Origin: Hippophae tibetana
Taxonomy: Eukaryota > Streptophyta > Magnoliopsida > Rosales > Elaeagnaceae
Assembly (NCBI GenBank): GCA_037013495.1
Contig: JAZDXN010000013.1
Coordinates: forward strand, 1,860,001-1,924,000
Direction of reading: 5' to 3'
DNA length: 64,000 nucleotides
Shown: positions 25,076 through 38,610 of the stretch, in pieces
Layout: each line of letters begins with the position of its first letter
Position numbering within the stretch: position 1 is the stretch's first letter
Notes under the pieces: model-generated
Told to the model about the DNA's origin: nothing
Database searches by the model: none
The model's input: the letters and a program-made list of their open reading frames with translations, nothing else
Made by a program: the position numbers and the translations under genes

Positions 25076-28000
25076 TCATTGTGGAAAACCTATCTAAACA
25101 AAATCATTTTGCAGTTAGACATATTGATGGAGCATTCTATAACTTGGAACCTGTAGTTTTGATACCTCAATGTACTTCAATTATGGTCAAACTCATGATT
25201 GCATGTCAAAGCGGAGAGGCACTTCGTTGTAGATTCCTAGGTTTAGAAACACCTTATCCTTTTGCACACAACCGTGTTCAATTTCATCAAGAATAGATTC
25301 ATCTTCTTCTGGTCCTTGAAACTCAACAGGCCATAAAACAGATGAAAATGTTGGAATGCATTAAGCAAGTTTTTTTGGTAACTTGAGCATTTTATATTTG
25401 GGTTTTTAGTCAATTTCGCTATGTGAAGTTTGAAGTAATCTTTACAAACGGTACTTTCTTTGTATCATTAGTAAAAGAAATATCTTCGAAACAAGCTTCT
25501 AGAAATTAGTTGCTTGTTATTGAAGGGGTTTTCCTAATTACAGTTGGTTCCAAAATAACGAAGAGGTCTCATTTCATATGCTACTTTTTTGATGAGAGCT
25601 AATTAATCTATGCATAATTTAACGATGCAAACTGTCGGACACACGCTCCTGCGTATCTTCCTTCAATGAAAAAGTACGTGATCGGTTAACCACCAAACAT
25701 TAAATACTTACATCCACATTGCTTCTAGGTATAATATTTTCTCACTTATGTTTTATCTTACACTTTCTAGCGACCAAGATATATTTGCTCGTCATTGTGG
25801 CAAACCTATCTAAACAAAATCATTTTGCAGTTAGACATATTGATGGAGCATTCAATAACTTGGAACCTGTAGTTTTGATACCTCAATGTACTTCAATTAT
25901 GGTCAAACTCATGATTGCATGTCAAAGCGTAGAGGGACTTCGTTGTAGAATCCTAGGTTTAGAAACACCTTATCCTTTTGCACACAACCGTGTTCAATTT
26001 CATCAAGAATAGATTCATCTTCTTCTTTTCCTTGAAACTCAACAAGCCATATAGGAGAAGAAAAGGTTGGAATGCATTAAGCAAGTTTGTTTTGGTAACT
26101 TGAGCATTTTATATTTAGGTTTTTAGTCGATTTCTCTATGTGAAGTTTGAAGTAATCTTTACAAACGGTACTTTCTTTGTATCATTAGTAAAAGAAATAT
26201 CTTCGAAACAAGCTTCTAGCAATTAGTTACTTGTTATTGAAGGGGTTTTCCTAATTACAGTTGGTTCCAAAAAAACGAAGAGGTCTCATTTCATATGCTA
26301 CTTTTTTGATGAGAGCTAATTAATCTATGCATAATTTAACGATGCAAACTGTCGGACACACGCTCCTGCGTATCTTCCTTCAATGAAAAAGTACGTGATC
26401 GGTTAACCACCAAACATTAAATACTTACATCTACATTGCTTCTAGGTATAATATTTTGTCACTTATGTTTTATCTTACACTTTCTAGCGACCAAGATATA
26501 TTTGGTCGTCATTGTGGAAAACATATCTAAACAAAATCATTTTGCAGTTAGACATATTGATGGAGCATTCTATAACTTGGAACCTGTAGTTTTGATACCT
26601 CAATGTACTTCAATTATGGTCAAACTCATGATTGCATGTCAAAGCGGAGAGGCACTTCGTTGTAGATTCCTAGGTTTAGAAACACCTTATCCTTTTGCAC
26701 ACAACCGTGTTCAATTTCATCAAGAATAGATTCATCTTCTTCTGGTCCTTGAAACTCAACAGGCCATAAAACAGATGAAAATGTTGGAATGCATTAAGCA
26801 AGTTTTTTTGGTAACTTGAGCATTTTATATTTGGGTTTTTAGTCAATTTCGCTATGTGAAGTTTGAAGTAATCTTTACAAACGGTACTTTCTTTGTATCA
26901 TTAGTAAAAGAAATATCTTCGAAACAAGCTTCTAGAAATTAGTTGCTTGTTATTGAAGGGGTTTTCCTAATTACAGTTGGTTCCAAAATAACGAAGAGGT
27001 CTCATTTCATATGCTACTTTTTTGATGAGAGCTAATTAATCTATGCATAATTTAACGATGCAAACTGTCGGACACACGCTCCTGCGTATCTTCCTTCAAT
27101 AAAAAAGTACGTGATCGGTTAACCACCAAACATTAAATACTTACATCCACATTGCTTCTATGTATAATATTTTGTCACTTATGTTTTATCTTACACTTTC
27201 TAGCGACCAAGATATATTTGGTCGTCATTGTGGAAAACCTATCTAAACAAAATCATTTTGCAGTTAGACATATTGATGGAGCATTCTATAACTTGGAACC
27301 TGTAGTTTTGATACCTCAATGTACTTCAATTATGGTCAAACTCATGATTGCATGTCAAAGCGGAGAGGCACTTCGTTGTAGATTCCTAGGTTTAGAAACA
27401 CCTTATCCTTTTGCACACAACCGTGTTCAATTTCATCAAGAATAGATTCATCTTCTTCTAGTCCTTGAAACTCAACAGGCCATAAAACAGATGAAAATGT
27501 TGGAATGCATTAAGCAAGTTTTTTTGGTAACTTGAGCATTTTATATTTGGGTTTTTAGTCAATTTCGCTATGTGAAGTTTGAAGTAATCTTTACAAACGG
27601 TACTTTCTTTGTATCATTAGTAAAAGAAATATCTTCGAAACAAGCTTCTAGAAATTAGTTGCTTGTTATTGAAGGGGTTTTCCTAATTACAGTTGGTTCC
27701 AAAATAACGAAGAGGTCTCATTTCATATGCTACTTTTTTGATGAGAGCTAATTAATCTATGCATAATTTAACGATGCAAACTGTCGGACACACGCTCCTG
27801 CGTATCTTCCTTCAATGAAAAAGTACGTGATCGGTTAACCACCAAACATTAAATACTTACATCCACATTGCTTCTAGGTATAATATTTTCTCACTTATGT
27901 TTTATCTTACACTTTCTAGCGACCAAGATATATTTGCTCGTCATTGTGGCAAACCTATCTAAACAAAATCATTTTGCAGTTAGACATATTGATGGAGCAT

Positions 28001-28584
28001 TCAATAACTTGGAACCTGTAGTTTTGATACCTCAATGTACTTCAATTATGGTCAAACTCATGATTGCATGTCAAAGCGTAGAGGGACTTCGTTGTAGAAT
28101 CCTAGGTTTAGAAACACCTTATCCTTTTGCACACAACCGTGTTCAATTTCATCAAGAATAGATTCATCTTCTTCTTTTCCTTGAAACTCAACAAGCCATA
28201 TAGGAGAAGAAAAGGTTGGAATGCATTAAGCAAGTTTGTTTTGGTAACTTGAGCATTTTATATTTAGGTTTTTAGTCGATTTCTCTATGTGAAGTTTGAA
28301 GTAATCTTTACAAACGGTACTTTCTTTGTATCATTAGTAAAAGAAATATCTTCGAAACAAGCTTCTAGCAATTAGTTACTTGTTATTGAAGGGGTTTTCC
28401 TAATTACAGTTGGTTCCAAAAAAACGAAGAGGTCTCATTTCATATGCTACTTTTTTGATGAGAGCTAATTAATCTATGCATAATTTAACGATGCAAACTG
28501 TCGGACACACGCTCCTGCGTATCTTCCTTCAATGAAAAAGTACGTGATCGGTTAACCACCAAACATTAAATACTTACATCTACA

Positions 28585-28968
28585 TTGCTTCTAGGTATAA
28601 TATTTTGTCACTTATGTTTTATCTTACACTTTCTAGCGACCAAGATATATTTGGTCGTCATTGTGGAAAACCTATCTAAACAAAATCATTTTGCAGTTAG
28701 ACATATTGATGGAGCATTCTATAACTTGGAACCTGTAGTTTTGATACCTCAATGTACTTCAATTATGGTCAAACTCATGATTGCATGTCAAAGCGGAGAG
28801 GCACTTCGTTGTAGATTCCTAGGTTTAGAAACACCTTATCCTTTTGCACACAACCGTGTTCAATTTCATCAAGAACAGATTCATCTTCTTCTGGTCCTTG
28901 AAACTCAACAGGCCATAAAACAGATGAAAATGTTGGAATGCATTAAGCAAGTTTTTTTGGTAACTTGA
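28585..28968 (+). pseudogene. Decayed frame with first stop removed, 127 codons
   Basis: The TAG that ends the frame in nearly all other copies is CAG at 28876-28878. The frame then runs on through QIHLLLVLETQQAIKQMK and ends at the next TGA (28966-28968). This shows that the downstream sequence is open in the same frame, as expected if one ancestral frame once spanned the region. The start is TTG and no ATG supports translation of the N-terminal part. The change is a single substitution in one of about 90 copies. Confidence 0.5.
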
Positions 28969-30733
28969 GCATTTTATATTTGGGTTTTTAGTCAATTTCG
29001 CTATGTGAAGTTTGAAGTAATCTTTACAAACGGTACTTTCTTTGTATCATTAGTAAAAGAAATATCTTCGAAACAAGCTTCTAGAAATTAGTTGCTTGTT
29101 ATTGAAGGGGTTTTCCTAATTACAGTTGGTTCCAAAATAACGAAGAGGTCTCATTTCATATGCTACTTTTTTGATGAGAGCTAATTAATCTATGCATAAA
29201 TTAACGATGGAAACTGTCGGACACATGCTCCTGCGTATCTTCCTTCAATGATAAAGTACGTGATCGGTTAACCACCAAACATTAAATACTTACATCTACA
29301 TTGCTTCTAGGTATAATATTTTGTCACTTATGTTTTATCTTACACTTTCTAGCCACCAAGATATATTTGGTCGTCATTGTGGAAAACCTATCTAAACAAA
29401 ATCATTTTGCAGTTAGACATATTGATGGAGCATTCTATAACTTGGAACCTGTAGTTTTGATACCTCAATGTACTTCAATTATGGTCAAACTCATGATTGC
29501 ATGTCAAAGCGGAGAGGCACTTCGTTGTAGATTCCTAGGTTTAGAAACACCTTATCCTTTTGCACACAACCGTGTTCAATTTCATCAAGAATAGATTCAT
29601 CTTCTTCTGGTCCTTGAAACTCAACAGGCCATAAAACAGATGAAAATGTTGGAATGCATTAAGCAAGTTTTTTTGGTAACTTGAGCATTTTATATTTGGG
29701 TTTTTAGTCAATTTCGCTATGTGAAGTTTGAAGTAATCTTTACAAACGGTACTTTCTTTGTATCATTAGTAAAAGAAATATCTTCGAAACAAGCTTCTAG
29801 AAATTAGTTGCTTGTTATTGAAGGGGTTTTCCTAATTACAGTTGGTTCCAAAATAACGAAGAGGTCTCATTTCATATGCTACTTTTTTGATGAGAGCTAA
29901 TTAATCTATGCATAATTTAACGATGCAAACTGTCGGACACACGCTCCTGCGTATCTTCCTTCAATGAAAAAGTACGTGATCGGTTAACCACCAAACATTA
30001 AATACTTACATCCACATTGCTTCTAGGTATAATATTTTCTCACTTATGTTTTATCTTACACTTTCTAGCGACCAAGATATATTTGCTCGTCATTGTGGCA
30101 AACCTATCTAAACAAAATCATTTTGCAGTTAGACATATTGATGGAGCATTCAATAACTTGGAACCTGTAGTTTTGATACCTCAATGTACTTCAATTATGG
30201 TCAAACTCATGATTGCATGTCAAAGCGTAGAGGGACTTCGTTGTAGAATCCTAGGTTTAGAAACACCTTATCCTTTTGCACACAACCGTGTTCAATTTCA
30301 TCAAGAATAGATTCATCTTCTTCTTTTCCTTGAAACTCAACAAGCCATATAGGAGAAGAAAAGGTTGGAATGCATTAAGGAAGTTTGTTTTGGTAACTTG
30401 AGCATTTTATATTTAGGTTTTTAGTCGATTTCTCTATGTGAAGTTTGAAGTAATCTTTACAAACGGTACTTTCTTTGTATCATTAGTAAAAGAAATATCT
30501 TCGAAACAAGCTTCTAGCAATTAGTTACTTGTTATTGAAGGGGTTTTCCTAATTACAGTTGGTTCCAAAAAAACGAAGAGGTCTCATTTCATATGCTACT
30601 TTTTTGATGAGAGCTAATTAATCTATGCATAATTTAACGATGCAAACTGTCGGACACACGCTCCTGCGTATCTTCCTTCAATGAAAAAGTACGTGATCGG
30701 TTAACCACCAAACATTAAATACTTACATCTACA

Positions 30734-33700
30734 TTGCTTCTAGGTATAATATTTTGTCACTTATGTTTTATCTTACACTTTCTAGCCACCAAGATATATT
30801 TGGTCGTCATTGTGGAAAACCTATCTAAACAAAATCATTTTGCAGTTAGACATATTGATGGAGCATTCTATAACTTGGAACCTGTAGTTTTGATACCTCA
30901 ATGTACTTCAATTATGGTCAAACTCATGATTGCATGTCAAAGCGGAGAGGCACTTCGTTGTAGATTCCTAGGTTTAGAAACACCTTATCCTTTTGCACAC
31001 AACCGTGTTCAATTTCATCAAGAATAGATTCATCTTCTTCTGGTCCTTGAAACTCAACAGGCCATAAAACAGATGAAAATGTTGGAATGCATTAAGCAAG
31101 TTTTTTTGGTAACTTGAGAATTTTATATTTGGGTTTTTAGTCAATTTCGCTATGTGAAGTTTGAAGTAATCTTTACAAACGGTACTTTCTTTGTATCATT
31201 AGTAAAAGAAATATCTTCGAAACAAGCTTCTAGAAATTAGTTGCTTGTTATTGAAGGGGTTTTCCTAATTACAGTTGGTTCCAAAATAACGAAGAGGTCT
31301 CATTTCATATGCTACTTTTTTGATGAGAGCTAATTAATCTATGCATAATTTAACGATGCAAACTGTCGGACACACGCTCCTGCGTATCTTCCTTCAATGA
31401 AAAAGTACGTGATCGGTTAACCACCAAACATTAAATACTTACATCCACATTGCTTCTATGTATAATATTTTCTCACTTATGTTTTATCTTACACTTTCTA
31501 GCGACCAAGATATATTTACTCGTCATTGTGGCAAACCTATCAAAACAAAATCATTTTGCAGTTAGATATATTGATGGAGCATTCTATAACTTGGAACCTG
31601 TAGTTTTGATACCTCAATGTACTTCAATTATGGTCAAACTCATGATTGCATGTCAAAGTGGAGAGGGACTTCGTTGTAGAATCCTAGGTTTAGAAACACC
31701 TTATCCTTTTGCACACAACCGTGTTCAATTTCATCAAGAATAGATTCATCTTCTTCTGGTCCTTGAAACTCAACAAGCCATATAGGAGAAGAAATGGTTG
31801 GAATGCATTAAGCAAGTTTTTTTGGTAACTTGAGCATTTTATATTTGGGTTTTTAGTCGATTTCGCTATGTGAAGTTTGAAGTAATCTTTACAAACGGGG
31901 CTTTCTTTGTATCATTAGTAAAAGAAATATCTTCGAAACAAGCTTCTAGAAATTAGTTACTTGTTATTGAAGGGGTTTTCCTAATTACAGTTGGTTCCAA
32001 AAAAACGAAGAGGTCTCATTTCATATGCTACTTTTTTGATGAGAGCTAATTAATATATGCATAATTTAACGATGCAAACTGTCGGACACACGCTACTGCG
32101 TATCTTCCTTCAATGAAAAAGTACGTGATCGGTTAACCACCAAACATTAAATACTTACATCCACATTGCTTCTAGGTATAATATTTTGTCACTTATGTTT
32201 TATCTTACACTTTCTAGCGACCAAGATATATTTGCTCGTCATTGTGGCAAACCTATCTAAACAAAATCATTTTGCAGTTAGACATATTGATGGAGCATTC
32301 TATAACTTGGAACCTGTAGTTTTGATACCTCAATTTACTTCAATTATGGTCAAACTCATGATTGCATGTCAAAGCGGAGAGGGACTTCGTTGTAGAATCC
32401 TAGGTTTAGAAACACCTTATCCTTTTGCACACAACCGTGTTCAATTTCATCAAGAATAGATTCATCTTCTTCTGGTCCTTGAAACTCAACAAGCCATATA
32501 GGAGAAGAAATGGTTGGAATGCATTAAGCAAGTTTTTTTGGTAACTTGAGCATTTTATATTTGGGTTTTTCGTCAATTTCGCTATGTGAAGTTTGAAGTA
32601 ATCTTTACAAACGGTACTTTCTTTGTATCATTAGTAAAAGAAATATCTTCGAAACAAGCTTCTAGAAATTAGTTGCTTGTTATTGAAGGGGTTTTCCTAA
32701 TTACAGTTGGTTCCAAAATAACGAAGAGGTCTCATTTCATATGCTACTTTTTTGATGAGAGCTAATTAATCTATGCATAATTTAACGATGCAAAGTGTCG
32801 GACACACGCTCCTGCGTATCTTCCTTCAATGAAAAAGTACGTGATCGGTTAACCACCAAACATTAAATACTTACATCCACATTGCTTCTAGGTATAATAT
32901 TTTCTCACTTATGTTTTATCTTACACTTTCTAGCGACCAAGATATATTTGCTCGTCATTGTGGCAAACCTATCTAAACAAAATCATTTTGCAGTTAGACA
33001 TATTGATGGAGCATTCAATAACTTGGAACCTGTAGTTTTGATACCTCAATGTACTTCAATTATGGTCAAACTCATGATTGCATGTCAAAGCGTAGAGGGA
33101 CTTCGTTGTAGAATCCTAGGTTTAGAAACACCTTATCCTTTTGCACACAACCGTGTTCAATTTCATCAAGAATAGATTCATCTTCTTCTTTTCCTTGAAA
33201 CTCAACAAGCCATATAGGAGAAGAAAAGGTTGGAATGCATTAAGCAAGTTTTTTTTGGTAACTTGAGCATTTTATATTTAGGTTTTTAGTCGATTTCTCT
33301 ATGTGAAGTTTGAAGTAATCTTTACAAACGGTACTTTCTTTGTATCATTAGTAAAAGAAATATCTTTGAAACAAGCTTCTAGCAATTAGTTACTTGTTAT
33401 TGAAGGGGTTTTCCTAATTACAGTTGGTTCCAAAAAAACGAAGAGGTCTCATTTCATATGCTACTTTTTTGATGAGAGCTAATTAATCTATGCATAATTT
33501 AACGATGCAAACTGTCGGACACACGCTCCTGCGTATCTTCCTTCAATGAAAAAGTACGTGATCGGTTAACCACCAAACATTAAATACTTACATCTACATT
33601 GCTTCTAGGTATAATATTTTGTCACTTATGTTTTATCTTACACTTTCTAGCCACCAAGATATATTTGGTCGTCATTGTGGAAAACCTATCTAAACAAAAT

Positions 33701-36700
33701 CATTTTGCAGTTAGACATATTGATGGAGCATTCTATAACTTGGAACCTGTAGTTTTGATACCTCAATGTACTTCAATTATGGTCAAACTCATGATTGCAT
33801 GTCAAAGCGGAGAGGCACTTCGTTGTAGATTCCTAGGTTTAGAAACACCTTATCCTTTTGCACACAACCGTGTTCAATTTCATCAAGAATAGATTCATCT
33901 TCTTCTGGTCCTTGAAACTCAACAGGCCATAAAACAGATGAAAATGTTGGAATGCATTAAGCAAGTTTTTTTGGTAACTTGAGCATTTTATATTTGGGTT
34001 TTTAGTCAATTTCGCTATGTGAAGTTTGAAGTAATCTTTACAAACGGTACTTTCTTTGTATCATTAGTAAAAGAAATATCTTCGAAACAAGCTTCTAGAA
34101 ATTAGTTGCTTGTTATTGAAGGGGTTTTCCTAATTACAGTTGGTTCCAAAATAACGAAGAGGTCTCATTTCATATGCTACTTTTTTGATGAGAGCTAATT
34201 AATCTATGCATAATTTAACGATGCAAACTGTCGGACACACGCTCCTGCGTATCTTCCTTCAATGAAAAAGTACGTGATCGGTTAACCACCAAACATTAAA
34301 TACTTACATCTACATTGCTTCTAGGTATAATATTTTGTCACTTATGTTTTATCTTACACTTTCTAGCGACCAAGATATATTTGGTCGTCAATGTGGAAAA
34401 CCTATCTAAACAAAATCATTTTGCAGTTAGTCATATTGATGGAGCATTCTATAACTTGGAACCTGTAGTTTTGATACCTCAATGTACTTCAATTATGGTC
34501 AAACTCATGATTGCATGTCAAAGCGGAGAGGGACTTCGTTGTAGATTCCTAGGTTTAGAAACACCTTATCCTTTTGCACACAACCGTGTTCAATTTCATC
34601 AAGAATAGATTCATCTTCTTCTGGTCCTTGAAACTCAACAGGCCATAAAACAGATGAAAATGTTGGAATGCATTAAGCAAGTTTTTTTGGTAACTTGAGC
34701 ATTTTATATTTGGGTTTTTAGTCAATTTCGCTATGTGAAGTTTGAAGTAATCTTTACAAACGGTACTTTCTTTGTATCATTAGTAAAAGAAATATCTTCG
34801 AAACAAGCTTCTAGAAATTAGTTGCTTGTTATTGAAGGGGTTTTCCTAATTACAGTTGGTTCCAAAATAACGAAGAGGTCTCATTTCATATGCTACTTTT
34901 TTGATGAGAGCTAATTAATCTATGCATAATTTAACGATGCAAACTGTCGGACACACGCTCCTGCGTATCTTCCTTCAATGAAAAAGTACGTGATCGGTTA
35001 ACCACCAAATATTAAATACTTACATCCACATTGCTTCTAGGTATAATATTTTCTCACTTATGTTTTATCTTACACTTTCTAGCGACCAAGATATATTTGC
35101 TCGTCATTGTGGCAAACCTATCTAAACAAAATCATTTTGCAGTTAGACATCGATGGAGCATTCAATAACTTGGAACCTGTAGTTTTGATACCTCAATGTA
35201 CTTCAATTATGGTCAAACTCATGATTGCATGTCAAAGCGTAGAGGGACTTCGTTGTAGAATCCTAGGTTTAGAAACACCTTATCCTTTTGCACACAACCG
35301 TGTTCAATTTCATCAAGAATAGATTCATCTTCTTCTTTTCCTTGAAACTCAACAAGCCATATAGGAGAAGAAAAGGTTGGAATGCATTAAGCAAGTTTTT
35401 TTTGGTAACTTGAGCATTTTATATTTAGGTTTTTAGTCGATTTCTCTATGTGAAGTTTGAAGTAATCTTTACAAACGGTACTTTCTTTGTATCATTAGTA
35501 AAAGAAATATCTTCGAAACAAGCTTCTAGCAATTAGTTACTTGTTATTGAAGGGGTTTTCCTAATTACAGTTGGTTCCAAAAAAACGAAGAGGTCTCATT
35601 TCATATGCTACTTTTTTGATGAGAGCTAATTAATCTATGCATAATTTAACGATGCAAACTGTCGGACACACGCTCCTGCGTATCTTCCTTCAATGAAAAA
35701 GTACGTGATCGGTTAACCACCAAACATTAAATACTTACATCTACATTGCTTCTAGGTATAATATTTTGTCACTTATGTTTTATCTTACACTTTCTAGCCA
35801 CCAAGATATATTTGGTCGTCATTGTGGAAAACCTATCTAAACAAAATCATTTTGCAGTTAGACATATTGATGGAGCATTCTATAACTTGGAACCTGTAGT
35901 TTTGATACCTCAATGTACTTCAATTATGGTCAAACTCATGATTGCATGTCAAAGCGGAGAGGCACTTCGTTGTAGATTCCTAGGTTTAGAAACACCTTAT
36001 CCTTTTGCACACAACCGTGTTCAATTTCATCAAGAATAGATTCATCTTCTTCTGGTCCTTGAAACTCAACAGGCCATAAAACAGATGAAAATGTTGGAAT
36101 GCATTAAGCAAGTTTTTTTGGTAACTTGAGCATTTTATATTTGGGTTTTTAGTCAATTTCGCTATGTGAAGTTTGAAGTAATCTTTACAAACGGTACTTT
36201 CTTTGTATCATTAGTAAAAGAAATATCTTCGAAACAAGCTTCTAGAAATTAGTTGCTTGTTATTGAAGGGGTTTTCCTAATTACAGTTGGTTCCAAAATA
36301 ACGAAGAGGTCTCATTTCATATGCTACTTTTTTGATGAGAGCTAATTAATCTATGCATAATTTAACGATGCAAACTGTCGGACACACGCTCCTGCGTATC
36401 TTCCTTCAATGAAAAAGTACGTGATCGGTTAACCACCAAACATTAAATACTTACATCCACATTGCTTCTATGTATAATATTTTCTCACTTATGTTTTATC
36501 TTACACTTTCTAGCGACCAAGATATATTTACTCGTCATTGTGGCAAACCTATCAAAACAAAATCATTTTGCAGTTAGATATATTGATGGAGCATTCTATA
36601 ACTTGGAACCTGTAGTTTTGATACCTCAATGTACTTCAATTATGGTCAAACTCATGATTGCATGTCAAAGTGGAGAGGGACTTCGTTGTAGAATCCTAGG

Positions 36701-38610
36701 TTTAGAAACACCTTATCCTTTTGCACACAACCGTGTTCAATTTCATCAAGAATAGATTCATCTTCTTCTGGTCCTTGAAACTCAACAAGCCATATAGGAG
36801 AAGAAATGGTTGGAATGCATTAAGCAAGTTTTTTTGGTAACTTGAGCATTTTATATTTGGGTTTTTCGTCAATTTCGCTATGTGAAGTTTGAAGTAATCT
36901 TTACAAACGGTACTTTCTTTGTATCATTAGTAAAAGAAATATCTTCGAAACAAGCTTCTAGAAATTAGTTGCTTGTTATTGAAGGGGTTTTCCTAATTAC
37001 AGTTGGTTCCAAAATAACGAAGAGGTCTCATTTCATATGCTACTTTTTTGATGAGAGCTAATTAATCTATGCATAATTTAACGATGCAAACTGTCGGACA
37101 CACGCTCCTGCGTATCTTCCTTCAATGAAAAAGTACGTGATCGGTTAACCACCAAACATTAAATACTTACATCCACATTGCTTCTAGGTATAATATTTTC
37201 TCACTTATGTTTTATCTTACACTTTCTAGCGACCAAGATATATTTGCTCGTCATTGTGGCAAACCTATCTAAACAAAATCATTTTGCAGTTAGACATATT
37301 GATGGAGCATTCAATAACTTGGAACCTGTAGTTTTGATACCTCAATGTACTTCAATTATGGTCAAACTCATGATTGCATGTCAAAGCGTAGAGGGACTTC
37401 GTTGTAGAATCCTAGGTTTAGAAACACCTTATCCTTTTGCACACAACCGTGTTCAATTTCATCAAGAATAGATTCATCTTCTTCTTTTCCTTGAAACTCA
37501 ACAAGCCATATAGGAGAAGAAAAGGTTGGAATGCATTAAGCAAGTTTTTTTTGGTAACTTGAGCATTTTATATTTAGGTTTTTAGTCGATTTCTCTATGT
37601 GAAGTTTGAAGTAATCTTTACAAACGGTACTTTCTTTGTATCATTAGTAAAAGAAATATCTTTGAAACAAGCTTCTAGCAATTAGTTACTTGTTATTGAA
37701 GGGGTTTTCCTAATTACAGTTGGTTCCAAAAAAACGAAGAGGTCTCATTTCATATGCTACTTTTTTGATGAGAGCTAATTAATCTATGCATAATTTAACG
37801 ATGCAAACTGTCGGACACACGCTCCTGCGTATCTTCCTTCAATGAAAAAGTACGTGATCGGTTAACCACCAAACATTAAATACTTACATCTACATTGCTT
37901 CTAGGTATAATATTTTGTCACTTATGTTTTATCTTACACTTTCTAGCCACCAAGATATATTTGGTCGTCATTGTGGAAAACCTATCTAAACAAAATCATT
38001 TTGCAGTTAGACATATTGATGGAGCATTCTATAACTTGGAACCTGTAGTTTTGATACCTCAATGTACTTCAATTATGGTCAAACTCATGATTGCATGTCA
38101 AAGCGGAGAGGCACTTCGTTGTAGATTCCTAGGTTTAGAAACACCTTATCCTTTTGCACACAACCGTGTTCAATTTCATCAAGAATAGATTCATCTTCTT
38201 CTGGTCCTTGAAACTCAACAGGCCATAAAACAGATGAAAATGTTGGAATGCATTAAGCAAGTTTTTTTGGTAACTTGAGCATTTTATATTTGGGTTTTTA
38301 GTCAATTTCGCTATGTGAAGTTTGAAGTAATCTTTACAAACGGTACTTTCTTTGTATCATTAGTAAAAGAAATATCTTCGAAACAAGCTTCTAGAAATTA
38401 GTTGCTTGTTATTGAAGGGGTTTTCCTAATTACAGTTGGTTCCAAAATAACGAAGAGGTCTCATTTCATATGCTACTTTTTTGATGAGAGCTAATTAATC
38501 TATGCATAATTTAACGATGCAAACTGTCGGACACACGCTCCTGCGTATCTTCCTTCAATGAAAAAGTACGTGATCGGTTAACCACCAAACATTAAATACT
38601 TACATCTACA
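30734..38610 (+). repeat. Irregularly ordered a/b/c/d monomers
   Basis: Unit starts and types: 30734 a, 31450 c, 32166 d-like, 32882 b, 33599 a, 34315 a, 35031 b, 35746 a, 36462 c, 37178 b, 37895 a. The b units recur every three or four monomers, so the simple trimer to the left has been broken by insertion or loss of single units. The c unit at 31450 carries two private changes, AACGGGGCTTTC and TTAATATATGC, that reappear only at 60807. Both 32166 and 36462 have TTTTTCGTC where other units have TTTTTAGTC. Confidence 0.85.
35031..35745 (+). repeat. 715-bp b-type monomer with a 2-bp loss inside the frame
   Basis: GACATATTGATGG is changed to GACATCGATGG (about 35145-35155), a net loss of two bases, while the unit keeps the extra T typical of b units. 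The decayed frame is therefore shifted: the stretch open to 35322 (IDGAFNNLEP onward) now joins a different upstream frame. It is the clearest indel inside the frame in the window. Confidence 0.8.

Larger units (their letters stand above)
24287..30733 (+). repeat. Higher-order repeat: 2,149-bp trimer (a-g/a-b), three copies
   Basis: Trimers start at 24287, 26436 and 28585. In each, the third unit (25719, 27868, 30017) is b type, 717 bp long, with CAAGTTTGTTTTGG, AAAGCGTAGAGG and CATTCAATAAC. The first two trimers share the g-type second unit with TTCAATAAAAAAG just before it. The third trimer has an a-type second unit (29301) with private changes CATAAATTAACGATGG and ACACATGCTCC just before it. 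Tails are of the right-hand kind (ACTGTCGG, AATGAAAAAG, CACCAAAC). Confidence 0.88.

Noticed and set aside
26109..26119. Match to the yeast ARS consensus (TTTTATATTTA) in b-type units
   Set aside because: An 11-base A+T-rich match is expected by chance in sequence of this composition, and the consensus is meaningful only in budding yeasts. Other subtypes have a mismatch at the last base.
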